Source: Kangiella sp. (GTDB lineage: Bacteria; Pseudomonadota; Gammaproteobacteria; Enterobacterales; Kangiellaceae). From it: a DNA stretch of 11,767 nt. Position numbers and translations under genes: made by a program. The stretch lies in assembly GCA_002733465.1 (NCBI GenBank), contig NVVT01000004.1:167039-178805 (forward strand), given 5' to 3'. The notes under the pieces are model-generated. The model had not been told where the DNA came from and made no database searches. It worked only from the letters and a program-made list of their open reading frames with translations. Position 1 is the stretch's first letter, and every line of letters starts with the position of its first letter. This document shows positions 5,259 through 11,509 of the stretch, one piece after another.

Positions 5259-6533
5259 TTGAGCAAACACTTTCAATCAGTTAAAGGCATGAACGATTGC
5301 CTTCCTTCTGAAACGCCCGTATGGCAGTATCTAGAGAGCTGTCTGCGTGCTGTGACGGAAATGTATGGCTATGCAGAAATTAGAATGCCAATGGTGGAGA
5401 AAACAGAATTATTTTGTCGTTCCATTGGCGAAGTGACCGATATTGTCGAAAAAGAAATGTATACCTTTATAGATAAAGGTGAAGAAAGTTTAACTTTACG
5501 TCCTGAAGGGACCGCATCTTGTGTGAGAGCGGGTATTCAAAACGGTTTGATATACAATCAACAGCAACGTTTATGGTATATGGGACCCATGTTTCGGCGT
5601 GAAAGGCCTCAAAAAGGGCGTTATCGCCAGTTTTATCAGTTTGGCGTAGAAACATTCGGAATTAATGGACCTGATATTGATGTTGAAGTGATTGCGCTTA
5701 GTGCAAGACTTTGGAAAATGATAGGGTTGACCAATGTTGAGTTACAGATTAACTCTTTGGGTAGCAATGTTGCGCGTGAAGCTTATAAAGTAAAATTAGT
5801 AGAATATTTTAATCAGCATTTAGATGATTTAGATGAAGATAGCAAACGTCGATTGGTTAGTAATCCGTTGCGTATTTTGGATAGTAAAAATCCAGCGATG
5901 AAAGGCGTAATCAATGATGCGCCAAAATTATTAGAGCACTTAGATGATGAGTCTCAGGCTCATTTTGATAGTTTATGTGAAAAACTGAATGCATTAGATA
6001 TTAAATATGTGATTAATTCTAAGTTAGTCAGAGGGTTAGACTACTACAATCGTACTGTATTTGAGTGGGTAACAACTGAGCTAGGCTCTCAAGGAACTAT
6101 TTGTGCAGGTGGTCGCTATGACGGATTAGTTGAGCAACTGGGAGGTCAATCGACACCCGGGTTTGGCTTTGCTATGGGATTAGAGAGAATTATCCTGTTA
6201 TTGAAACAGCAAAGTGGGTTGGAAGATAAACTTTCCACAAAAATAGATGTCTATCTTTGCACTTTGGGTGACAAAGCCGAAAATGCTGGGATGATATTAG
6301 CTGAAAAATTAAGAAGTGAGTATCCAAAATTAAGACTGCAATTACACTGTGGTGGCGGAAACTTTAAAAAACAGTTAAAGAGAGCCGATAAATCTGAAGC
6401 TGAAATTGCGTTGATTATAGGTGAAGATGAAGTTGATAAGAATCAGATAACAGTAAAATATTTAAGAGAAAAGAAAGAACAAATATCCGTAGCATTGGTC
6501 GATATCAAACCAATACTATTGGATTTGATTTAA
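5259..6533 (+). CDS. hisS: Histidyl-tRNA synthetase
   Basis: Class II aminoacyl-tRNA synthetase charging tRNA-His, cytoplasmic dimer. The 424 residues equal the usual bacterial length. Visible features are the N-terminal KGMNDCLP (9-16), motif 2 GPMFRRERPQKGRYRQFYQ (109-127) with R113 and the ATP-binding loop, the HisA signature LVRGLDYYNRT (256-266) with catalytic R258, HisB GGRYDGL (284-290), motif 3 GFGFAMGLERI (301-311), and a C-terminal anticodon-binding domain (about 328-424) with GGGNFKKQLKRADKS (365-379). The start is TTG at 5259, preceded by AAGG seven bases upstream; translation from here gives the family's normal N terminus (MSKHFQSVKGMND). It is the first gene of the conserved hisS-yfgM-bamB-der order and has its own promoter with a possible attenuator in the leader. 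No odd residues were seen. Confidence 0.98.
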   Translation: MSKHFQSVKGMNDCLPSETPVWQYLESCLRAVTEMYGYAEIRMPMVEKTELFCRSIGEVTDIVEKEMYTFIDKGEESLTLRPEGTASCVRAGIQNGLIYNQQQRLWYMGPMFRRERPQKGRYRQFYQFGVETFGINGPDIDVEVIALSARLWKMIGLTNVELQINSLGSNVAREAYKVKLVEYFNQHLDDLDEDSKRRLVSNPLRILDSKNPAMKGVINDAPKLLEHLDDESQAHFDSLCEKLNALDIKYVINSKLVRGLDYYNRTVFEWVTTELGSQGTICAGGRYDGLVEQLGGQSTPGFGFAMGLERIILLLKQQSGLEDKLSTKIDVYLCTLGDKAENAGMILAEKLRSEYPKLRLQLHCGGGNFKKQLKRADKSEAEIALIIGEDEVDKNQITVKYLREKKEQISVALVDIKPILLDLI

Positions 6534-6557
6534 GTAACATTTACGTTTAACAACCTC

Positions 6558-6582
6558 CGTGACTTACGTGACTTACGTGACT
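6558..6582 (+). repeat. 9-bp tandem repeat between hisS and yfgM
   Basis: CGTGACTTA occurs at 6558-6566 and 6567-6575, then a partial third copy CGTGACT at 6576-6582. The array is flanked on both sides by CTCCGTG-like sequence (6555-6561 and 6581-6587). It lies 36 bases before the yfgM start, in an 84-base gap with no visible terminator. Its GTG triplets create false upstream start codons. Confidence 0.8.
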
Positions 6583-6605
6583 CCGTGGTGAAACTATTTA
6601 TTATT

Positions 6606-6610
6606 AGGAG
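6606..6610 (+). promoter_or_regulatory. RBS that sets the yfgM start
   Basis: AGGAG lies seven bases before GTG 6618. The longer in-frame start at GTG 6585 has no such site and would add VKLFIIRSFK, unlike the family's N terminus. Confidence 0.75.
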
Positions 6611-6617
6611 TTTTAAA

Positions 6618-7457
6618 GTGTCAAATCAAACAGAAGAACAGCAAATCGAGCAACTTAAAGAATGGTGGAATGACAATGGTACACCTCTAATTGTTGGTGC
6701 GGTATTAGGCTTGTCTGGATTTTTCGGTTGGAAGTATTGGAATGAAGAGCAAATTATGACTCAAAATAAAGCGTCAGACTCATTTTTGCTTGTTACTGAT
6801 GCTTTAGACAAAGAGACTATTGAAGATATTGCTAATACGAGTCAAAGCGTAAAATCAGACTTTCCTGATACAAATTATGCGGTATTGTCGGCTTTTCAAT
6901 TAGCTAAGCAAGCGGTAAAAAACAATCAATTAGATCAAGCAATAACCGAGCTTGAATGGGTTTTAACTAATCATTCTGGTAGTGATTTAGCATCGATTGC
7001 TAAGATTCGAATCGCTAGAGTTTTAATTGCGCAAGATAAGGCTGAAAAGGCATTGAGTTATCTTAACTTTGCAAAGGATTCAGGGTATGCAGAAATGGCA
7101 AACCTAGTGAAAGGTGATGCGTTTTTATCCTTAGGTAAAGAAACGGAAGCATTAGAAGCCTATCAAAGTGCAAGCAGTGCAGGTAAGTTAACCGCTAACC
7201 ATCCGACGTTGAAAATGAAAATAGCTTCTTTGCAAGCGCCAGCATTTGATTTGGAAGAAGCTAATGATGCAAACAATGCAATGGAAGTAAATGATAGTGA
7301 ATCCAAAAATGTTACTTCAGAAATAGAAAATTCTGATGCAAACAACTCAGATACCGCTACAGATACAGATACAGATACAGATATAGGTTCAGGTGATTCA
7401 GACAAAAAAGAGTCGGAGACAAGTAGTTCAGAAAATAATGATGGAGAATCTGAATAA
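6618..7457 (+). CDS. yfgM: YfgM-type inner-membrane TPR protein with long acidic tail
   Basis: A 279-residue homologue of YfgM, the SecYEG/PpiD-associated inner-membrane protein that helps periplasmic protein folding. The N terminus is cytoplasmic and short (EEQQIEQLKEWWNDNG, 6-21, the family's diagnostic start), followed by one membrane helix (about 23-40, ending GWKYWNEEQ) and a periplasmic TPR-like domain (about 50-205) with repeats such as NNQLDQAITELEWVL (102-116). E. coli YfgM has 206 residues; here about 70 more follow residue 207, rich in D, E, S, N and T and of low complexity, including a run of Thr-Asp pairs (248-255) coded by a hexamer repeat. The start is GTG 6618 after AGGAG. The stop TAA overlaps the bamB ATG by one base (TAATG), so the two are translationally coupled. 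Function of the acidic tail is unknown. Confidence 0.93.
   Translation: MSNQTEEQQIEQLKEWWNDNGTPLIVGAVLGLSGFFGWKYWNEEQIMTQNKASDSFLLVTDALDKETIEDIANTSQSVKSDFPDTNYAVLSAFQLAKQAVKNNQLDQAITELEWVLTNHSGSDLASIAKIRIARVLIAQDKAEKALSYLNFAKDSGYAEMANLVKGDAFLSLGKETEALEAYQSASSAGKLTANHPTLKMKIASLQAPAFDLEEANDANNAMEVNDSESKNVTSEIENSDANNSDTATDTDTDTDIGSGDSDKKESETSSSENNDGESE
7359..7382 (+). repeat. ACAGAT x4 microsatellite inside yfgM
   Basis: Four perfect ACAGAT hexamers encode Thr-Asp four times (residues 248-255). Copy number changes would add or remove two residues without shifting the frame. The stretch lies in the non-conserved acidic tail. Confidence 0.9.
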
Positions 7458-8590
7458 TGCGCTTACTGCCGTTTTTGCTCTTTACTTTGGTTTTCCTTGT
7501 CGGTTGCGATGATGAAATTGATATTTATGAGCCTAATCCTTTAGTTGATATAGACAATGAGTTTGAAACTAAAACACTTTGGTCTATGAGCATTGGCGAC
7601 GGCATCGGCGAAAGAGCTTTACACTTAAATCCAGTATATGCGTACAGTAAATTATATGTTGCCGATCACTCAGGAACCGTCAGTGCTATTGATCCGAGCA
7701 ATGGCAAAAAAATATGGCAAAAAGATTTTGAATTAGCAATTGCTGGAGGACCTGCGGTTGGCGGGAAATTAGTTGCGGTAGGAACTAGTCAAGGCGAATT
7801 ATTAGTTCTCGATGCAGAAACTGGCGACGAAAAATGGCGTGCGCAAGTTTCTAGTGAGATTATTTCTAGTCCCGCAATTGGTGAAGGTTATGTGGTAGTT
7901 AGAACCGTCGACGGCAAAATATATGCGTTTGATGCGGAAGATGGTACTCAAAAATGGTTTTACGATGAAACGATACCGGCATTAACGCTACGAGGAAACT
8001 CGGCGCCGATTATAGCCGGTGGCGGAGTAATTGCGGGATTTGCTAATGGTAAATTATCCGTCTTTATATTAGCCAATGGCCAGTTAGCTTGGGAAAAACG
8101 CATAGCAACCCCTATTGGAACTTCTGAAATTCAGCGTTTAGTGGATGTTGATTTACAACCTCTATTGGTTGGCTCTTCCATTTTTATTGGATCATTCAAT
8201 GGTAATTTAGCCAGCTTACAAATGAGCAATGGTGAAGTTAACTGGCAACGAGAGCTTTCAACTTTTCAAGATATGGCTGTTGGTGATTTGTTGTTATATG
8301 CAACCCATGAGAATAGCCACTTCAGCGGATTAAATCGAAGTAATGGTGTGATACTTTGGACACAAAAAGATTTGTATAGACGTCAGTTAACGGCTCCTGC
8401 AGTTTTTGAAAAGTGGGCGATAGTTTGTGACTTTGAAGGTTACTTACATTGGATCAATTCAAACGATGGGAAGATAGTTAGTCGCGAAGAAATTGATTCT
8501 TCGGGTATTGCTGCAACACCTTTAGTGATAGATGATAAAATAATTATATTGTCGCGTGATGGAACTTTAACCGCTGTAACCAAAAGCTAA
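7457..8590 (+). CDS. bamB: Outer-membrane assembly lipoprotein BamB
   Basis: A 377-residue beta-propeller lipoprotein of the BAM complex, which inserts beta-barrel proteins such as porins and TonB receptors into the outer membrane. The signal peptide is MRLLPFLLFTLVFLVGC with lipobox LVGC, lipidated at C17. The rest carries repeated PQQ-like blades, for example GTVSAIDPSNGKKIWQKD (73-90), GELLVLDAETGDEKWRAQ (113-130), GKIYAFDAEDGTQKWFYD (153-170) and GNLASLQMSNGEVNWQRE (249-266). BamB-specific stretches are LRGNSAPII (178-186) and SEIQRLVDVDLQPLL (223-237), which in E. coli form the loop that contacts BamA. The ATG overlaps the yfgM stop; GGAG (7443-7446) lies ten bases upstream. Oddity: the residues after the lipid Cys are Asp-Asp (18-19), an inner-membrane retention signal in E. 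coli, whereas BamB must reach the outer membrane. Confidence 0.97.
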   Translation: MRLLPFLLFTLVFLVGCDDEIDIYEPNPLVDIDNEFETKTLWSMSIGDGIGERALHLNPVYAYSKLYVADHSGTVSAIDPSNGKKIWQKDFELAIAGGPAVGGKLVAVGTSQGELLVLDAETGDEKWRAQVSSEIISSPAIGEGYVVVRTVDGKIYAFDAEDGTQKWFYDETIPALTLRGNSAPIIAGGGVIAGFANGKLSVFILANGQLAWEKRIATPIGTSEIQRLVDVDLQPLLVGSSIFIGSFNGNLASLQMSNGEVNWQRELSTFQDMAVGDLLLYATHENSHFSGLNRSNGVILWTQKDLYRRQLTAPAVFEKWAIVCDFEGYLHWINSNDGKIVSREEIDSSGIAATPLVIDDKIIILSRDGTLTAVTKS

Positions 8591-8688
8591 TAGCTGAGAG
8601 TTTAATTGTCAAAAGCCTAAACGCTACGAATTTAAAAGCTAAGAAATTAGAAACCAAGAACCAAATAGAAAGAGTTAATTAATAAGTT
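8591..8688 (+). other. bamB-der gap with degenerate repeated AAAAGC(C)TAA motif
   Basis: This 98-base AT-rich gap has no gene. AAAAGCTAA occurs at 8582-8590 (covering the bamB stop) and 8634-8642, with a variant AAAAGCCTAA at 8611-8620. A good -35-like TTGTCA (8606-8611) is present but lacks a convincing -10 at normal spacing (best TTTAAA at 19 bases), so a der promoter here is possible only. No terminator is seen, so der may be read through from bamB. Confidence 0.4.
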
Positions 8689-10131
8689 ATGTTACCTGTT
8701 ATAGCGCTTGTCGGCAGACCTAATGTTGGCAAGTCAACCTTGTTTAATCGTTTTACACGAACTAGAGATGCGTTAGTAGCTGATCTCCCTGGTCTTACGC
8801 GCGACCGTCAATATGGTCATGCGACACTCAATGAGCAACCTTTCATCATTATTGATACCGGCGGAATAACCGGTGGTGAAGTTGGCGTGGATGGTCTTAT
8901 GGCCGATCAATCGATGCAAGCAGTTCGAGAAGCTGATATTACTTTATTCATTGTTAATGCTAGAGAAGGTTTAACCTCAATCGACGAATCTTTTGCACAA
9001 CAATTAAGATCCGAAAATAGAGAAATTCATCTAGTTGTTAATAAAGTGGATGGTCTGGATGAAAATATTGTTTTAACTGATTTTTATTCACTAGGCTTTG
9101 AATCCATTTCTGCGGTTGCAGCGTCCCATGGTCGAGGCGTTTCTAAATTAGTTGAATCTGTCATATTGCCAGCGGTCGAAGAGAAAATCGCAAAAGCCAA
9201 AGAGTTGGAAACCGATGAAGACCTGGATGAAAATGAAAAAGATAATCGAGGGCCAAAACTAGCGATCATCGGCAGACCCAATGTTGGCAAATCAACCTTA
9301 GTTAACCGCATGTTAGGTGAGGAAAGGGTGGTTGTTTATGATCTTCCTGGAACCACTAGAGATTCTATTTATATTGAAATGGAACGCCGCGATAAAAAAT
9401 ATACATTAATTGATACCGCGGGTGTTAGACGTCGCGGAAAAGTAAAAGAAACGGTCGAAAAGTTTTCAGTTTTAAAAACGCTACAGGCGATCAACGACGC
9501 CAATGTAGTGATTATGATTTTTGACGCTCGTGAAGGAATTACCGATCAAGATCTAAGCCTGTTAGGTTTTGCAATTGATGCGGGACGCTCTTTAGTCTTA
9601 GCGGTGAATAAATGGGACAATATGTCCGAAGGTAAAAGGATAGATGTTAAAGAAGCCATTACCCGTAAACTTTATTTTGCTGAATTTGCAAGAATGAAAT
9701 TTATATCGGCGCTTCATGGAACTAATGTCGGACATTTATGGGATGCTGTTGATGAAGCTTACGCGGGCGCGAGAGTTAAAATGTCAGCCTCCAAATTAAC
9801 TCGTATTTTAGAGCTTGTAGTCGCTAAACATCAACCGCCAGCGAAAGGACGTTTTAAAGCGAAACTTCGTTATGCGCATCCTGGTGGGCATAATCCACCG
9901 CGAATTGTTATTCATGGTAATCAGACTAAATCATTACCTAAGTCTTATATTCGTTATTTGGAAAAAGCATTTAGAGAAGCTTTAAAGGTGGTCGGAACGC
10001 CGATTAAATTTGAATTAAAAGAAAGTGTAAATCCTTTTAAAGATAAAAAAGTCAAAGTGACAAAAGAGCTTATGGAGAAGTCTCGACGAAATAGAGCTAG
10101 AGCTAAAAAATTAACAAAAAAACAATACTAA
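8689..10131 (+). CDS. der: Double-GTPase ribosome assembly factor Der (EngA)
   Basis: Essential GTPase needed for 50S subunit maturation, cytoplasmic and ribosome-associated. The 480 residues fit the family (E. coli 490). G domain 1: P-loop GRPNVGKST (9-17), G2 LTRDR (36-40), DTGG (56-59), NKVD (118-121). An acidic linker (about 171-188, ETDEDLDENEKD) is typical of gammaproteobacterial Der. G domain 2: GRPNVGKST (195-203), TTRDS (222-226), DTAG (242-245), NKWD (307-310). The C-terminal KH-like domain (about 360-450) includes PAKGRFKAKLRYAHPGGHNPP (384-404), followed by a basic tail (KSRRNRARAKKLTKKQY). The start is ATG 8689; it gives the normal N terminus, although the Shine-Dalgarno is weak (AAAGAG, about 14 bases upstream). 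The stop TAA at 10129-10131 runs directly into a hexamer repeat array. Every GTPase motif is intact. Confidence 0.98.
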   Translation: MLPVIALVGRPNVGKSTLFNRFTRTRDALVADLPGLTRDRQYGHATLNEQPFIIIDTGGITGGEVGVDGLMADQSMQAVREADITLFIVNAREGLTSIDESFAQQLRSENREIHLVVNKVDGLDENIVLTDFYSLGFESISAVAASHGRGVSKLVESVILPAVEEKIAKAKELETDEDLDENEKDNRGPKLAIIGRPNVGKSTLVNRMLGEERVVVYDLPGTTRDSIYIEMERRDKKYTLIDTAGVRRRGKVKETVEKFSVLKTLQAINDANVVIMIFDAREGITDQDLSLLGFAIDAGRSLVLAVNKWDNMSEGKRIDVKEAITRKLYFAEFARMKFISALHGTNVGHLWDAVDEAYAGARVKMSASKLTRILELVVAKHQPPAKGRFKAKLRYAHPGGHNPPRIVIHGNQTKSLPKSYIRYLEKAFREALKVVGTPIKFELKESVNPFKDKKVKVTKELMEKSRRNRARAKKLTKKQY

Positions 10132-10139
10132 ATTAAAAT
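10111..10139 (+). promoter_or_regulatory. Putative promoter of the dipeptidase gene, -10 within the repeat array
   Basis: -35 TTAACA (10111-10116, 5/6) lies in the last codons of der. A 17-base spacer follows, then -10 TAAAAT (10134-10139, 5/6), formed by the junction of the first two AATTAA hexamers. Each later junction makes another TAAAAT at six-base steps. AT-rich sequence produces such matches by chance, so this is tentative. Confidence 0.35.
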
Positions 10140-10172
10140 TAAAATTAAAATTAAAATTAAAATTAAAATTAA
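10131..10172 (+). repeat. Seven perfect AATTAA hexamers between der and the dipeptidase gene
   Basis: Seven uninterrupted copies of AATTAA (42 bases) start at the last base of the der stop codon and end four bases before the dipeptidase Shine-Dalgarno GGGA (10177-10180). The array occupies nearly the whole gap. Perfect copies suggest recent slippage-driven expansion. Confidence 0.95.
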
Positions 10173-10188
10173 AAAAGGGAAATATAAA

Positions 10189-11493
10189 ATGCGAAAACAC
10201 TCGACTCTACTTAATTTAAAAAGAAGCTTAATTTCAGCTTTAGTTATTTGTGTTTTATCAGCTTGTCAAAAAGAAACAAATGATACCGATGTCAATACTG
10301 AAGAAACCAAACCGACACAAGAATCGGTAGTTACTAATGACAATGCTAAGATGGGTTTAGCGAGCGCCAAAGCCATCGCGTTATCAAAGAAATATTTAAT
10401 TACTGATACTCACATCGATGTTCCTTATAGACTTGAGGACAAATATGAAGACATTAGTGTTGCTACCGAAAGCGGCGACTTTGATTATCCTAGAGCAGTT
10501 GCTGGAGGATTAGATGCGCCTTTCATGTCTATATACATTCCTGCAGAGTTAGAGCAGAAGGGTGGCAGTAAAGAGTTAGCAGATAAATTAATTGATATGA
10601 TTGAAGTGATTGTAGAAAAATCGCCTAAAAAATATGCGTTAGCTTATACAACCGAACAAATGCAAAAGAACTTTTCTGAAGGAAAAATTTCATTACCGTT
10701 GGGAATGGAAAATGGCTCTCCAATAGAAGGTAAGCTAGAGAATTTAACGCATTTTTATAAGCGAGGGATTCGTTACATTACCTTGACTCATTCTAAAGCT
10801 AATCACATTTCTGATTCATCTTATGATGAAAATAGACCCGCAAAAGGTTTAACTGATTTTGGTAAAAAACTGGTAATAGAAATGAATAATATCGGTATTA
10901 TGGTTGATGTTTCGCACATTTCAGATGATTCTTTTTTTCAAGTTATGGAAATTAGTAAAGCGCCAGTAATTGCTTCTCATTCTTCAGCTAGGCATTTCAC
11001 ACCAGGGTTCGAAAGAAATATGAGTGATGATATGATTAAATTGCTAGCTGAGAAGGGAGGAGTCATTCAAATTAATTTTGGTTCAACGTTTATCGCTCAA
11101 AAATCCATTGAAAACTATAACGCTTTCAAAACTGCTCGTTCAGCTTATATGAAAATTAATAGTGTTGAGCAAGCCAGTGATGAGGTGAAAGAATTTACCA
11201 AGAATTATCGTGCCAAATTGCCTTTTGAATATGCGACAACCAGTGATGTTTTAGATCACTTTGATCACGTTGTAAAATTAACCAGTATCGACCATGTAGG
11301 TATCGGTTCAGATTATGATGGCGTAGGAGATAGCCTACCTATCGGGCTGAAAGACGTGAGTAGTTACCCTAATTTAATACAAGGGTTACTGGATCGCGGA
11401 TACTCAGATAGCGATATTGAAAAAGTGCTATCTGGGAATCTTATTCGTGTTTGGAAGCAGGTAGAAGTTTACGCTGCTTCCAAACCTAAGTAA
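10189..11493 (+). CDS. M19 (renal-type) membrane dipeptidase, lipoprotein
   Basis: A 434-residue zinc dipeptidase of peptidase family M19, which hydrolyses dipeptides and in some members accepts a D-residue at the second position. A signal peptide with a basic start (MRKH..KRS) and lipobox LSAC puts the lipidated Cys at 26; the +2 residue is Gln, so outer-membrane transport is expected by the E. coli rule. A charged linker (27-55) precedes the catalytic domain. Metal ligands match the family: H75 and D77 in DTHID, the bridging E174 in LGMENG, H243 in DVSHIS, H264 in ASHSSAR, and D376 in GIGSDYDG. All are present, so the enzyme should be active at the periplasmic face. The ATG at 10189 follows AGGGA by eight bases. 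Upstream lies the AATTAA array; the last codons contain a 12-bp inverted repeat; the gene converges on a TonB receptor. Physiological substrate (peptidoglycan-derived or dietary peptides) is not shown. Confidence 0.95.
   Translation: MRKHSTLLNLKRSLISALVICVLSACQKETNDTDVNTEETKPTQESVVTNDNAKMGLASAKAIALSKKYLITDTHIDVPYRLEDKYEDISVATESGDFDYPRAVAGGLDAPFMSIYIPAELEQKGGSKELADKLIDMIEVIVEKSPKKYALAYTTEQMQKNFSEGKISLPLGMENGSPIEGKLENLTHFYKRGIRYITLTHSKANHISDSSYDENRPAKGLTDFGKKLVIEMNNIGIMVDVSHISDDSFFQVMEISKAPVIASHSSARHFTPGFERNMSDDMIKLLAEKGGVIQINFGSTFIAQKSIENYNAFKTARSAYMKINSVEQASDEVKEFTKNYRAKLPFEYATTSDVLDHFDHVVKLTSIDHVGIGSDYDGVGDSLPIGLKDVSSYPNLIQGLLDRGYSDSDIEKVLSGNLIRVWKQVEVYAASKPK
11449..11485. repeat. Perfect 12-bp inverted repeat at the dipeptidase 3' end
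   Basis: GTTTGGAAGCAG (11449-11460) and CTGCTTCCAAAC (11474-11485) are exact reverse complements around a 13-base loop whose ends (GTA/TAC) can pair further. The hairpin lies in codons 421-432, eight codons or fewer before the stop, and on the other strand just downstream of the TonB receptor stop. It lacks a following T-run in either direction, so it is not a standard intrinsic terminator, but it may be a bidirectional 3'-end structure for the convergent genes. Confidence 0.85.
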
Positions 11494-11509
11494 TTGTTTC
11501 CGGAAAAAA

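Noticed and set aside
5225..5284. Leader ORF of 19 codons overlapping the hisS start
   Set aside because: It has no Shine-Dalgarno, no histidine codon and overlaps the hairpin, so a leader-peptide attenuator of the his type is not supported.
4321..5655. ORFs at 4321-4509 (+) and 5467-5655 (-)
   Set aside because: They lie antisense to ctlX and hisS coding sequence and have no recognisable protein features.
6558..6582. CRISPR-like array
   Set aside because: Direct 9-bp units without spacers; a simple tandem repeat.
6585..6617. Upstream GTG start giving yfgM 11 more codons
   Set aside because: No ribosome binding site, it begins in the edge of the 9-bp repeat, and the extra residues do not fit the YfgM N terminus.
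7163..7405. Minus-strand ORF with repeated Ser-Val
   Set aside because: It is the antisense reading of the ACAGAT repeat and acidic tail of yfgM; low complexity explains the long frame.
9084..9311. Minus-strand ORF inside der
   Set aside because: Shadow of a strongly conserved gene; no start signal.
11497..11506. TTTCCGGAAA palindrome between the last two genes as a terminator
   Set aside because: It has no loop for an RNA hairpin and no stem beyond five pairs; the minus-strand T-run precedes rather than follows it.
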